From positions 62,001 through 126,000 of the forward strand of contig NZ_JALPRR010000002.1 of the NCBI RefSeq assembly GCF_023630205.1: 64,000 bases of DNA, given 5' to 3'. Under the pieces are notes generated by a model. That model was given only the letters and a program-made list of their open reading frames with translations, ran no database searches and was not told the DNA's origin. The position numbers and the translations under genes are program-made. Source of the stretch: Pontibacter ruber. Lineage in GTDB: Bacteria > Bacteroidota > Bacteroidia > Cytophagales > Hymenobacteraceae. Shown one piece after another: positions 17,117 to 25,953 of this stretch (position 1 is the stretch's first letter; each line of letters opens with the position of its first letter).

Positions 17117-18628
17117 ATGCGTATCAATGTAAAAGCCCTTTTGCTGTTTTCTGTGTTTGTGGTGGCTACGTGTGGGCTTATTTACGAGTTGGTGGCCGGC
17201 ACATTGGCCAGTTACCTGCTCGGCGATTCCGTAACACAGTTTTCCACGATCATAGGCGTGTACCTGTTCTCGATGGGCATAGGCAGTTACCTGTCCAAGT
17301 TCTTCAACCGCAACCTGATTGCCTGGTTCATCCAGATCGAGGTGCTGGTAGCGGTAGTTGGTGGTCTGAGTTCGACGATCTTGTTTTTGCTCTTTAACCA
17401 TGTGGCTTCTTTCCGGATCGTGTTGTACATGCTGGTGTCGCTTACGGGTATACTGGTAGGCCTGGAGATCCCGCTGATCATGCGCATTCTGGAAGACCGG
17501 TTCGAGTTCAAAGACTTGGTGTCGAAAGTGTTTACCTTCGACTATATCGGGGCTCTGCTGGCGTCGGTGGTGTTTCCGCTGTTGCTGGTACCGTACCTGG
17601 GGCTGCTGCGCACTTCGTACTTTTTCGGGCTGATGAACGCAGGCGTGGCGCTGTGGCTCTGCTTCTTTTTCAGCAAGGAAATTAGCTGGACGCGTTACCT
17701 GAAAACTACCTGTATAGCAGCTATCGCCTTGTTGGTAGCAGGCTTTATCCTGAGCGACCGCATCACGAGCTTCACCGAAAGTATGGCATATGCTGATAAG
17801 ATCGTTTACTCGGTGCAGTCGCCCTACCAACGGGTAGTGCTTACAAAGAATGAGCGCGAAATGCGCCTGTTCCTGAACGGGAACCTGCAGTTCAGCAGTG
17901 CCGATGAATACCGCTACCACGAGGCGCTGGTGCACCCGGGACTAAACGCTGTGCCCAATCCCAAACGCGTGCTGGTGCTGGGCGGTGGCGACGGATTGGC
18001 CGTGCGCGAAATTCTGCGTTACCCCAGTGTTGAAAAGATTACGCTGGTCGATCTTGATCCTGAAGTAACCAAGATTTTCAAATCGCATGCTTCGCTGGTT
18101 GCTTTGAACAAAGAGGCGCTTTTGTCGGAGAAAGTGGAGATCATCAACGCAGATGCTTTTCAATGGCTGCGCAGTAACCGGCAGCAATACGACTTTGTAG
18201 TGATAGACTTCCCGGACCCTTCCAATTACTCTATCGGAAAGCTTTACTCGAATGTATTTTACCGCCTGCTCGATAGCGCCCTTACCCCCAATGGTAAGGT
18301 AGTGATACAGGCAACTTCTCCTTTTGTAGCTCCCAAATCATACTGGTGTGTGGTAAATACCTTGGAGAGCTGCGGCTTTACTACGCTACCATACCATGCC
18401 CACGTGCCCTCGTTCGGCGACTGGGGCTTTGTACTGGCGCAACGCAACCCCAACTGGCAGTTTAACACACGCTATCCGAAAGATCTGAAGTTCCTGGATG
18501 CCGCTACCTTTACCCAGATGACGGTGTTTCCGAAGGATATGCCCATCGTTAAGACCGAAGTGAATAAGCTCAACAACCAGGTGCTGGTGCATTACTTTGA
18601 AGAGGAGTGGGCTCAGTTTGTAAATTAA
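17117..18628 (+). CDS. Membrane-bound spermidine synthase-like aminopropyltransferase
   Basis: 503 residues. The first ~215 form about seven membrane spans (LLFSVFVVATCGLIYELVAG, IGVYLFSMGIGSYLSKF). The rest is a polyamine aminopropyltransferase domain with the GGGDG nucleotide loop in VLVLGGGDGLAVRE, the acidic LVDLDPEV strand, and DFPDPSNYSIGKLYS in place of the usual DSTDP active-site segment. Family members transfer an aminopropyl group from decarboxylated SAM to an amine. The membrane fusion and the DUF350/DUF4178 neighbours suggest a polyamine-like product made at the inner membrane. The acceptor is unknown. Confidence 0.86.
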   Translation: MRINVKALLLFSVFVVATCGLIYELVAGTLASYLLGDSVTQFSTIIGVYLFSMGIGSYLSKFFNRNLIAWFIQIEVLVAVVGGLSSTILFLLFNHVASFRIVLYMLVSLTGILVGLEIPLIMRILEDRFEFKDLVSKVFTFDYIGALLASVVFPLLLVPYLGLLRTSYFFGLMNAGVALWLCFFFSKEISWTRYLKTTCIAAIALLVAGFILSDRITSFTESMAYADKIVYSVQSPYQRVVLTKNEREMRLFLNGNLQFSSADEYRYHEALVHPGLNAVPNPKRVLVLGGGDGLAVREILRYPSVEKITLVDLDPEVTKIFKSHASLVALNKEALLSEKVEIINADAFQWLRSNRQQYDFVVIDFPDPSNYSIGKLYSNVFYRLLDSALTPNGKVVIQATSPFVAPKSYWCVVNTLESCGFTTLPYHAHVPSFGDWGFVLAQRNPNWQFNTRYPKDLKFLDAATFTQMTVFPKDMPIVKTEVNKLNNQVLVHYFEEEWAQFVN

Positions 18629-18653
18629 AATAAGCTCTTCATACTTTATCATC

Positions 18654-20294
18654 ATGCCGGAGCAAACAGGAAGAAGGGATTTTTTGCGGAAAAGTATGGC
18701 AGCGCTGAGCGGGCTGGCTGTGACGGGCGGAACTATAGCCGCTTGTACCGGCAAAGCAAAACCGCAGGTGCAGGGGAAACTACTGGGGCCTTCGTTTAAG
18801 GCGGGGCACCTCCTGCGCAAAGGTATTAACGTGGTGCCAACGGAAACAGAGGAACAGGAGGTAGTAATAGTTGGCGGTGGTGCTTCGGGCTTGGCTGCGG
18901 CCCGATGGCTGAAAAAGCACTCAGACAAAAACATACTGCTGCTGGAGCTTGAGAATGAAACAGGCGGTAACTCGGCAGCAGGTAAGAATGAACAGACTGC
19001 TTACCCGTGGGGAGCGCACTACCTGCCGCTTCCGAACAACTCGTTTACGGAGCTGCTGGATTTCTTGCAGGAGACAAACGTGATCACGGGCTATGATGCC
19101 AAAGGCTTGCCGATCTATAATGAGTACTACCTATGCTTCGACCCGGAAGAACGGCTGTACATCAACAACTATTGGCAGGAAGGCCTGGTGCCGCGATGGG
19201 GTGTGCCGGAAAATGACCTGCAGCAGATCGAGCGTTTCCAGCAGTTGACAGAAGAGCTGAAGCAAGCGAAAGGTATCGATGGCAAGTATGCGTTTGACAT
19301 CCCTGTTGATCATTCTTCTGCAGACGCTCAGTACCGTGACCTTGATCAGCTGACCATGCTGGAGTGGCTGCAGCAACACGAGCTTACCTCAGAATACCTG
19401 CACTGGTATGTGGATTACGCTTGCCGCGATGATTTCGGTTCTGCTCTAGCCCATACATCAGCCTGGGCGGGTATACACTACTTTGCCTCGCGAAAAGCTG
19501 AAGCGTCAAACTCAGAGCCGCACCGCATCCTTACCTGGCCCGAAGGCAACAACTGGTTGGTGCAACGCCTGCGTGAAAGCTGTACCGACAGAATCCGCAC
19601 AAATGCCATGGTATACCGGGTAGGGGAGCAGGACGGCAAGGTGGCTGTTGATTACATGGACCTGCGCACGCAAAAGTATAAGCGCATACTGGCCGAGCAG
19701 TGCATCATGGCGACGCCGCAGTTTGTGAACCAGCGCCTGCTAAGCGCTCTTCCTGAGCTGCTCTCCACGCGCAACTTACAAAGTTTTGAATACGTCCCCT
19801 GGCTGGTGGCCAACCTCACACTGAAAGATGTGCCCCATGGAAAGGGGCTAAGCCTGTGCTGGGACAACGTGATCTATGGCAGCAAATCGCTGGGGTATGT
19901 GTATGCCAACCACCAGCAGGTGGCGCTGTTCCCAGAGAAAAAGACCATTACCTTTTACCATGCATTAGCAGATGAGGCACCTGCAGCGGCACGTGGCAAA
20001 GCCTATGGCAGCAGCTACGAAGACTGGAAAGCGGTTGTACTACAGGAACTGGAGAAGGCGCACCCAGGCATACAGGAGCAGGTAGAACAACTGGATGTAT
20101 GGGTGTGGGGCCATGGCATGATCTATCCGAAGCCAGGCTTTATCTGGAGCGAGGACCGGCAGCAGGCTGGTGCGCCATACCAGAACAAGCTATACTTTGC
20201 CCACACCGACCTGAGCGGCATCTCTGTTTTCGAAGAAGCTTTTTACAGGGGCATTACGGCTGCCCGGCAGCTACTAAATACGGAACGGGCATGA
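18654..20294 (+). CDS. Tat-signal FAD-dependent amine oxidase-like protein
   Basis: 546 residues. A twin-arginine signal (GRRDFLRK) precedes a hydrophobic stretch ending IAAC, so it may be a Tat-exported lipoprotein anchored at Cys31. The FAD-binding motif is VVIVGGGASGLAAARW (about residues 71-86), and the C-terminal FAD segment is LYFAHTDLSGISVFEEAFYR. The fold is that of flavin amine oxidases/phytoene desaturases. Beside an aminopropyltransferase, a periplasmic polyamine oxidase is attractive, but the substrate is inference. It follows the transferase after 25 nt and overlaps the next gene by 4 nt. Confidence 0.83.
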   Translation: MPEQTGRRDFLRKSMAALSGLAVTGGTIAACTGKAKPQVQGKLLGPSFKAGHLLRKGINVVPTETEEQEVVIVGGGASGLAAARWLKKHSDKNILLLELENETGGNSAAGKNEQTAYPWGAHYLPLPNNSFTELLDFLQETNVITGYDAKGLPIYNEYYLCFDPEERLYINNYWQEGLVPRWGVPENDLQQIERFQQLTEELKQAKGIDGKYAFDIPVDHSSADAQYRDLDQLTMLEWLQQHELTSEYLHWYVDYACRDDFGSALAHTSAWAGIHYFASRKAEASNSEPHRILTWPEGNNWLVQRLRESCTDRIRTNAMVYRVGEQDGKVAVDYMDLRTQKYKRILAEQCIMATPQFVNQRLLSALPELLSTRNLQSFEYVPWLVANLTLKDVPHGKGLSLCWDNVIYGSKSLGYVYANHQQVALFPEKKTITFYHALADEAPAAARGKAYGSSYEDWKAVVLQELEKAHPGIQEQVEQLDVWVWGHGMIYPKPGFIWSEDRQQAGAPYQNKLYFAHTDLSGISVFEEAFYRGITAARQLLNTERA

Positions 20295-21367
20295 CATCAC
20301 ACCCAAAAAAGCAGCCGTGGCTGCAGTCGCCTTTATTCGACTCACTTTATATTCTGTCGCCTCCTTTTTTGTGCCTGTTGGCCATTGTGCTGTTTCCCGG
20401 CTTTTTTCAGGCAAAGAACAATGCCGTGCCGGTTGCGGCATGGATAGTGCTAATCCTGCTCATCGACGTAGGCCATGTGTGGAGCACGCTCTTCCGGACG
20501 TATTTTGATAAAGAGGTACTGCGCCGGAAAAGGCAATTGCTACTGTGGGTGCCTATACTTGCCTGGGTGGGAGGAATACTGCTGCACTCCCTGGGCGGAA
20601 TAGTTTTCTGGCGTATGCTGGCTTATCTAGCAGTCTATCATTTTGTGCGGCAACAGTATGGCTTCCTGCGGCTATACTCCCGCCAGGAAAGTCAATCACA
20701 GAACGAGCGCCGCATAGATGCTGTTGCCATTTACACAGCCACCATTTACCCCTTGCTATACTGGCACCTGGAGGGCAACCGCCGTTTCAACTGGTTCATT
20801 GATGGAGATTTTTACTTCCAGCCACAGCCTGGCCTGCTCCCTGTTTTAACCGGTTTATACTTGCTGGTGCTGGCGGCTTACCTGATCAAGGAGGTGCAGT
20901 TAGTATGGCGCGAGAAGTACGTGAACCTGCCGCGAAACCTGGTGATGGTGGGCACGCTGCTCTCCTGGTACCTGGGCATCGTGTATTACAACGGCGATCT
21001 TACTTTTACAACCTTCAACGTGGTGTCACATGGTATTCCGTACCTGGCGCTAGTCTGGATATACGGCAGGCGCAAGTATAAAAAAGCAGCAACAACCGCT
21101 GCTATGGCAGAGCGGCTGTCTTTTGGTGCTATGGGGGCGGCATTTTTCCTGGGGCTGGTGTTTCTGCTGGCTTATGTGGAGGAGGGACTATGGGATGCGC
21201 TGGTATGGCGTGACCATGAAAGCGTTTTCAGTCTTTTTACCGGCCTGCCACAGGTGGAGGATGAGTTGCTGCTTACTGTGCTGGTTCCGCTGCTGGCACT
21301 TCCGCAACTTACCCATTACATCCTCGATGGCTTTATCTGGAAGGTTTCGCGTGAGAAAGCCGGGTAA
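20291..21367 (+). CDS. Polytopic membrane protein of the DUF4178/polyamine operon
   Basis: 358 residues starting at the ATG at 20291, which overlaps the previous stop (ATGA). An upstream in-frame ATG at 20099 lies within the oxidase gene and is rejected. About nine hydrophobic segments are visible (e.g. LLAIVLFPGFF, MLAYLAVYHFVRQQYGFLRL, LVMVGTLLSWYLGIVYYNG), with conserved-looking His residues (YHFVRQQYG, NVVSHGIPYLALVWIYG). I do not recognise the family. Position and overlap tie it to the FAD enzyme, perhaps as its electron acceptor or membrane partner. It closes the operon. Confidence 0.75.
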   Translation: MTSHPKKQPWLQSPLFDSLYILSPPFLCLLAIVLFPGFFQAKNNAVPVAAWIVLILLIDVGHVWSTLFRTYFDKEVLRRKRQLLLWVPILAWVGGILLHSLGGIVFWRMLAYLAVYHFVRQQYGFLRLYSRQESQSQNERRIDAVAIYTATIYPLLYWHLEGNRRFNWFIDGDFYFQPQPGLLPVLTGLYLLVLAAYLIKEVQLVWREKYVNLPRNLVMVGTLLSWYLGIVYYNGDLTFTTFNVVSHGIPYLALVWIYGRRKYKKAATTAAMAERLSFGAMGAAFFLGLVFLLAYVEEGLWDALVWRDHESVFSLFTGLPQVEDELLLTVLVPLLALPQLTHYILDGFIWKVSREKAG

Positions 21368-21557
21368 CTTACCAACTTCCATAGCTATAAGTATCCTGTT
21401 TATAGTTGGAACCGGCCTGATTCCTGAAAGCCTTTGAAAGGAGTATTGTTTTAACCAAAGCCGGTGCCTTACGTTAAAATGGCAATACCAGGAGGGCAGG
21501 GGTATTATACTTCCTACAACTGTAATCTCCCATATGTATACCAAAAAGAGAGAAGCT

Positions 21558-21863
21558 ATGAATTACACAGAGAACTATGAAGGCGTAAAATTAGATGTAC
21601 AAGCCGTTGATATCGAGATTTCAGATGCCATGCAGCAGAGCGTGCGCGATACGATCAACAAGTTAAAGCGGCACATCAAGAAAATAGATTCCGTGGATGT
21701 TTACTTTAAAGAAGAAGCCAGCCAGTCTACCAACCAGAAGAGCGTGCGCATGCGCGTGGGCATACCCGGTAACGATTTATTCGCACACGATGAAGGAGAC
21801 AACTGGTACCAATTGCTGGATAGCGTAGAAAATAAGCTGACAAGGCAACTACAGAAACGGTAA
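21558..21863 (+). CDS. HPF/RaiA family ribosome-associated protein
   Basis: About 101 residues from the ATG at 21558; an ATG at 21534 is possible. The sequence DVQAVDIEISDAMQQSVRDT with DSVDVYFKEE and KSVRMRVGIPGNDLFAHDEG shows the beta-alpha-beta-beta-beta-alpha layout of ribosome hibernation factors, which bind the 30S decoding region and inactivate ribosomes in stationary phase. The short form lacks the C-terminal dimerisation domain of long HPF. It is monocistronic and ends at a strong terminator. Confidence 0.82.
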   Translation: MNYTENYEGVKLDVQAVDIEISDAMQQSVRDTINKLKRHIKKIDSVDVYFKEEASQSTNQKSVRMRVGIPGNDLFAHDEGDNWYQLLDSVENKLTRQLQKR

Positions 21864-21880
21864 CGTATATTTAAAGTATA

Positions 21881-21912
21881 AAACAAGGCGCTGCTTCGGT
21901 AGCGCCTTGTTT
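21881..21912. terminator. Strong bidirectional terminator
   Basis: AAACAAGGCGCT (21881-21892) pairs exactly with AGCGCCTTGTTT (21901-21912) around an 8-nt loop. A-rich and T-rich flanks serve both the rightward HPF gene and the leftward membrane protein gene. Confidence 0.85.
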
Positions 21913-21918
21913 GTTTTG

Positions 21919-23367
21919 TTACTCCAAACCCTTCAGCTTTTCCTGCACAAGCCAATCGCTGTAGCTCCAGGACTGCCAGTCTCTTGCCGATGCTTCATCT
22001 ATAAACCGTTTTTTGCGGTAGAGCAAGCTTTGTACTTGTATCTCGCTGAATGTATGGTTTCTGAGTCTGGAGGCTTGTATCAGCTCAGGCAAATTTACAT
22101 CTGACAAGCGGCTGAGATAAATGTAGTCTGTATTCCGGGCGATGCTGATGTTATAAAAAGTGATGACCCTATCCCAGTTAAACATAGCAAGTACGAGCAG
22201 CACCGTATAAAGCGCCCACGCATTTTTGCGGAAGAGAAACCAGTTGTTTTTCAGGTTGGCCACTTTTATGAAGCTGAAGAACAGGCCAATGGCTGTTAAA
22301 GTAAGGTAAGTATAAACGCCGATGCGCTTATAGGTGAGCCCGTAGTTGAACACATAAATGCAGTTTTTGGTAAGCGTGAGGAGCACCAGTACCACATTAA
22401 GGGCTAGCCAGATGTATGCCAGTTGCTTAAGCCGCTGGTTGTGCCTGTAGAAGTTCAGGTTACCCCTGAACACATAAAGCAGCACGCCAATGGCCAGCAG
22501 AATCGAAAAGATAAGACCATAAACACCCTGGTGCAGATAGTCGGCCCACACCACAGACGGCGGTAACGTACCAATGGTCAGGTAAAATGCATCTGAAAGT
22601 ATAAAGAACAGGAGCAGTAGGTTCAGCATGACCAGCAGCAGGATGCTGGTGCGGTATTCATACTTAAGTGCCGGAAATTTAAACGAAACTGGCTTCCGTA
22701 CTTTCAACCTGGTAAGGCTGTTGCCGGTCGCAAGGTCCTTCTCCGTGATAAAAGTAATTGTCAGAGGATGCAGTAGACCGAACAGAAGGACAAAGTCCAG
22801 TAAGGTAAAGCCTATCCAGCCCCACGAAATAACATCCAGGCGGATCTGGCTTAACACATAGCTAAAGGCACTACTGGCACTAGCGTAAATCATTAAAAAG
22901 ACAACAGATATTACCAGCGGAATTCCTACCATGCTAATATGCTGCCGCTGCACTCCTGCAAGTATAGCTCCGCCTCCTGCTTGTTCTTTGTTATTGCTTA
23001 TCCGGATGCCGGTCTCTACCAGGGAGTAAGCAAGAGAATAAACAGCGTTTGCGGCTGCCACGAAAACAGAGGACCGGGGTGAGAAACTAAAGCCAGCCAA
23101 CAGCACAAGTGAGACCAGGTTCATGAACACTGCCAGCCCGGAGCCATTCAGTAACACACTAACAGCCGTAAGGATACTGGCTCCGGCCGTTAAGTACCAA
23201 TTGCTGTGCTTCCGGATAGCTTTATCTGTCTGGCGGTATATAAGCACTAGTATCAGGGCAGTGAACAAAAAGAAATTTATACCCGGGCTCTGCTGGTAGA
23301 AGAGGTAACTATAGGCTGCCACAGCTGAAAGCAAATACAGGTCATTATTTTTTAGAAGTGATTTCAT
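21919..23367 (-). CDS. DUF4153/DUF4173-like polytopic membrane protein
   Basis: About 482 residues from the ATG at 23367 (MKSLLKNNDLYLLS). The frame extends to 23415, but those codons overlap an operator-like palindrome at 23389-23405, so the shorter start is preferred. Roughly a dozen membrane spans are followed by a ~90-residue soluble tail with NWDRVITFYNISIAR and LSDVNLPELIQASR, features I associate with the DUF4153/DUF4173 group. Function is unknown; homologs often sit beside small winged-helix regulators, as here. Confidence 0.75.
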   Translation of the reverse strand: MKSLLKNNDLYLLSAVAAYSYLFYQQSPGINFFLFTALILVLIYRQTDKAIRKHSNWYLTAGASILTAVSVLLNGSGLAVFMNLVSLVLLAGFSFSPRSSVFVAAANAVYSLAYSLVETGIRISNNKEQAGGGAILAGVQRQHISMVGIPLVISVVFLMIYASASSAFSYVLSQIRLDVISWGWIGFTLLDFVLLFGLLHPLTITFITEKDLATGNSLTRLKVRKPVSFKFPALKYEYRTSILLLVMLNLLLLFFILSDAFYLTIGTLPPSVVWADYLHQGVYGLIFSILLAIGVLLYVFRGNLNFYRHNQRLKQLAYIWLALNVVLVLLTLTKNCIYVFNYGLTYKRIGVYTYLTLTAIGLFFSFIKVANLKNNWFLFRKNAWALYTVLLVLAMFNWDRVITFYNISIARNTDYIYLSRLSDVNLPELIQASRLRNHTFSEIQVQSLLYRKKRFIDEASARDWQSWSYSDWLVQEKLKGLE

Positions 23368-23388
23368 AAGCATGGGTTTGTTTAAAGT

Positions 23389-23405
23389 ACTTTGTTTTTC
23401 AAAGT
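23389..23405. promoter_or_regulatory. Operator-like palindrome (site 1)
   Basis: ACTTTGTTTTTCAAAGT, the 17-bp inverted repeat ACTTTGA-N3-TCAAAGT with one arm mismatch, preceded by TTTAAAGT. Two close relatives lie at 25606-25622 and 26586-26602. It sits ~20 nt upstream of the preferred start of the DUF4153/DUF4173-like gene. Confidence 0.65.
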
Positions 23406-23431
23406 GATTATGCAAAAAATAAATTTACTGC

Positions 23432-23722
23432 TCAGCTTCCGGCAAATGGTGTTCCAATAATGCCCACAGCAAGTTCAGCCCAAATTAGGAAGAGCATTAC
23501 CAGGAGAGCTGCCAAGAGCATGATGCGGTCTTCTGTTTTGTGTACCTTCCGCAATACCAGCTCACACAGAAAGCCGGTGCCGAGCAGCAGAATTCCCATG
23601 ACAACGAAATCGAACAAGCCCCAATTCACTTCATCAGTAAACTGCATGGCAATTAATGGAATGGATAATAGGAGTGCTACGGTGAGCACAATGCCGGTAA
23701 ATCTTTTGTTTTGCGTGATCAT
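23432..23722 (-). CDS. Small three-span membrane protein
   Basis: 96 residues with three membrane segments (IVLTVALLLSIPLIAMQF, FDFVVMGILLLGTGFLCELV, IMLLAALLVMLFLIWAELAV), each joined by short charged loops. The start is well set: AAGGAG lies 8 nt before the ATG, which is unusual in this window. No family is recognised. It precedes the DUF4153/DUF4173-like gene on the same strand. Confidence 0.75.
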   Translation of the reverse strand: MITQNKRFTGIVLTVALLLSIPLIAMQFTDEVNWGLFDFVVMGILLLGTGFLCELVLRKVHKTEDRIMLLAALLVMLFLIWAELAVGIIGTPFAGS

Positions 23723-23730
23723 AATGGTAT

Positions 23731-23736
23731 CTCCTT
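23731..23736 (-). promoter_or_regulatory. Shine-Dalgarno-like sequence
   Basis: AAGGAG on the minus strand, 8 nt before the ATG at 23722. Most genes here lack such a motif, so this one fixes the start of the three-span membrane protein. Confidence 0.65.
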
Positions 23737-23776
23737 TTTAATGAATTTGAGTTATTGAATTGCGGTATCTCATCTC

Positions 23777-23853
23777 GCCGTTGTTGGTGTTCTCACCAAC
23801 AACTTATACTGCAGCGGTCATCGTGCTTGCTGGTGAAAACACACAGCAAGGGC
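23777..23853 (-). repeat. Dispersed repeat R2, copy a
   Basis: Contains two potential hairpins, GTTGGTGTTCTCACCAAC and GCTGGTGAAAACACACAGC, joined by a segment with TTATACTGCAGCGG. Related copies lie at 27618-27710 and within 43713-43907. A short frame through it resembles one through the 43.8-kb copy, but only because the DNA is repeated. Confidence 0.7.
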
Positions 23854-23924
23854 CACTAGAGCAGCAGTCTTTAAAAACCAAGTTGTATGTCGTGTTTAAG
23901 TCTTCTACTATGCAGTATCAGATA

Positions 23925-25169
23925 CTACTTAAATCCGAACAGCAGCGGGAAGAGGAAAACCACCACGATGGTCCAGGCAAAGTAAACCGGTAGGTACAGC
24001 ACAATGGACCTGCCGACTTCGGTGATGACGGCTTTATTCGTAGCCGCTTTGAACAGCATTACGGTCACGATCAGCAGATGAATCAGTATCAGCACGTTGC
24101 CGCCTAGCACCGCCACCCGGTTAGGTGTAATGCCCCACTCCGAAATCCGGAACGAAATAGCGGAAAGCGCAATGCCGTTTACCACCACCGTAACGACTGA
24201 AAGCAGCAGCAGTACCCACACGCTCCAGCCAGATCTTTCCTGGGCAGAGCTTTCGGCGACAGAAAAGAAGATCAGCGCCATCACCCCGATCAGCAGCACG
24301 TTAAACAACAGCAGGAATTCCCGGTCGTTGTAAGGGTCTTTTCCAGAGTAGATAATGGCACCCAGGTAAATCACCAGCATCACCAGAACCAACGGACTGA
24401 ACAGCTTTGCAATTACCGGCGATACTTTGTTTACCAGCTGCGGATTTGTTTGAGTAAGATACGTAGCAAGTATAGGTACAGCCGGCAGCCCGAAAGCCAC
24501 GATGTACTCAAAGTAAAACTCCTCAATCTGGAATCCGATCAGGGCAAATAAGCCGATCGTTATGCCTGTCATCAGCACGCCGGCTATGACCAGCAGCGCC
24601 GACATAACGGCCAAATCGCCGTTAAAGCGCAGGTAGTCGAGGCGCTTTGTAGAGTTGCCGAGCTCCTCGCCTGCAAACGAGACCCCAAGTATAACCCACA
24701 GCAGCAATGGCAAATGAATACAGGCAAGGATCAGCGTATCGCTTTGGGGGTTGTTTGGCAGGAAATTGATATACAGCAGGCAAACAGCTACAGCGAAGCT
24801 GATAAACGCTATTTTACTGTCTGATATCTTGTTCTTCCAGGCGAAGTAGGCAGCCAAAAAGGGAAACACCAGAAAGCCGATGTTTCGCGGATAATAGAAT
24901 TCTTCACTGATAGGAAAGATGGCGGGCAGTTTGGCAAGTATACCTGCTACCAGAGAGGCAAGTATAACAAACAGGAATTCACTTCTGGATCCCCAGGAAA
25001 TATCCTCGGAATCATAGCTGAGCCTTTCATGCCAGAAATCAGCCAGGGCGTTGCCTCTCAGCTCCGGGTACAATGCGCTGAACTCCCGTTTAAAAGGTGT
25101 CTTATTGCTACGATACAGCCTTTCGAGTTGCCTCGGATCGTTAAGGTGGGAGAGGATTTCGCTTCTCAT
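23925..25169 (-). CDS. DUF4153-like polytopic membrane protein
   Basis: 414 residues. An N-terminal soluble helix region (RQLERLYRSNKTPFKREFSA, DFWHERLSYDSEDISWGS) precedes about eleven membrane spans. The core contains SFAGEELGNSTKRLDYLRFN and GLPAVPILATYLTQTNPQLV, and a later FRISEWGITPNRVAVLGGNV stretch that resembles the DUF4153 signature. No enzymatic motif is visible. It is separated from a small upstream membrane protein by 54 nt, and probably belongs to the same winged-helix-controlled group. Confidence 0.8.
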   Translation of the reverse strand: MRSEILSHLNDPRQLERLYRSNKTPFKREFSALYPELRGNALADFWHERLSYDSEDISWGSRSEFLFVILASLVAGILAKLPAIFPISEEFYYPRNIGFLVFPFLAAYFAWKNKISDSKIAFISFAVAVCLLYINFLPNNPQSDTLILACIHLPLLLWVILGVSFAGEELGNSTKRLDYLRFNGDLAVMSALLVIAGVLMTGITIGLFALIGFQIEEFYFEYIVAFGLPAVPILATYLTQTNPQLVNKVSPVIAKLFSPLVLVMLVIYLGAIIYSGKDPYNDREFLLLFNVLLIGVMALIFFSVAESSAQERSGWSVWVLLLLSVVTVVVNGIALSAISFRISEWGITPNRVAVLGGNVLILIHLLIVTVMLFKAATNKAVITEVGRSIVLYLPVYFAWTIVVVFLFPLLFGFK

Positions 25170-25223
25170 AAATTTATACTTTGATACTTTTTAAGAATTT
25201 TTCTGTCCTGATCTCAAAGCCTT

Positions 25224-25559
25224 TCAATCCCACATGGTGCCGGCCAAACCCAGCACAGTGCCAAGCCACAGCCCAACCAGGTATACCACAATGCTCAGAA
25301 GAATGGCCAGCGTTCTGTTGAAGCCGCGGGAGGCCTGATACTCCATTAATGCGTAAAATGCACCACCCATGGCACCGGCCAGAGGCGTAATGATCAAAGG
25401 CCGGATCATCCAGTACTTTCCCCATTCCGGATGCGGTTGATCCACTCCAAATACAAAAAAGGAAATGACGAGTAAAGCAATTCCTGCGCCCACTAAAACA
25501 GGTTTGACTACTGATACCCGATGCATAGGCTGGTTGTGTGATTCGTTTTGCTGTCTCAT
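25224..25559 (-). CDS. Small conserved membrane protein (three spans)
   Basis: 111 residues from the ATG at 25559 (MRQQNES); an ATG at 25586 would add nine residues. Spans: PVLVGAGIALLVISFFVFGV, MIRPLIITPLAGAMGGAFYA and LAILLSIVVYLVGLWLGTVL, ending GLAGTMWD. Homologs are sometimes labelled KefB-like potassium transporters in databases, but at this length and without a transporter fold I would not accept that name. A site-2 operator lies ~45 nt upstream. Confidence 0.75.
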   Translation of the reverse strand: MRQQNESHNQPMHRVSVVKPVLVGAGIALLVISFFVFGVDQPHPEWGKYWMIRPLIITPLAGAMGGAFYALMEYQASRGFNRTLAILLSIVVYLVGLWLGTVLGLAGTMWD

Positions 25560-25605
25560 AATTTTATGTTTTAAGTTGATGATCAATCTGGTTTTACTTT
25601 AAAGT

Positions 25606-25622
25606 ACTTTGAGTTGCAAAGT
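25606..25622. promoter_or_regulatory. Operator-like palindrome (site 2)
   Basis: ACTTTGAGTTGCAAAGT, preceded by AAAGT. It differs from site 3 by one base. It lies between the winged-helix regulator gene (ends 25638) and the small membrane protein gene (25559). Confidence 0.7.
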
Positions 25623-25637
25623 ATAGCTATAAAAAAA

Positions 25638-25946
25638 TTAGTCGCTTTGCCGGTTGTTTAAAATTAACTGCTCCAGCGCATCTAAGTGGCTTTTAAATGC
25701 TTCGCGGCCGGCTTCGGTGGCGTGGTAGGTAGTGTTGGGTTTGCGGCCCACGAACTGCTTTTCCACGCGTAGGTACTCTGCTTCTTCCAGCGCACGCAGG
25801 TGGCTGGCCAGGTTGCCATCGGTCAGTTGCAGGGTTTCTTTCAGGGTATTGAAATCAACCTTGTCTTCCACCATCAGCACCGACATAATGCCAAGCCTCG
25901 CCCTGCTTTCAAAGGCCTTGTTTATATTTTCAAGATACTCTTTCAC
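25638..25946 (-). CDS. Winged-helix transcriptional regulator
   Basis: 102 residues with a winged-helix DNA-binding domain. The recognition region is VDFNTLKETLQLTDGNLASH followed by LRALEEAEYL and a wing GRKPNTTYHATEAGREAF. It is a short one-domain regulator of the 'transcriptional regulator, MarR/ArsR-like' kind with no obvious ligand domain. Such proteins bind short palindromes as dimers. Three 17-bp palindromes nearby, one overlapping the promoter of its own operon, make autoregulation likely. It follows the upstream membrane protein gene by 7 nt. Confidence 0.85.
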   Translation of the reverse strand: MKEYLENINKAFESRARLGIMSVLMVEDKVDFNTLKETLQLTDGNLASHLRALEEAEYLRVEKQFVGRKPNTTYHATEAGREAFKSHLDALEQLILNNRQSD

Positions 25947-25953
25947 AGGGCTG

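Noticed and set aside
17108-17935. 275-codon minus-strand frame
   Set aside because: Antisense to the aminopropyltransferase gene; rich in His/Gln/Arg as expected for an antisense frame.
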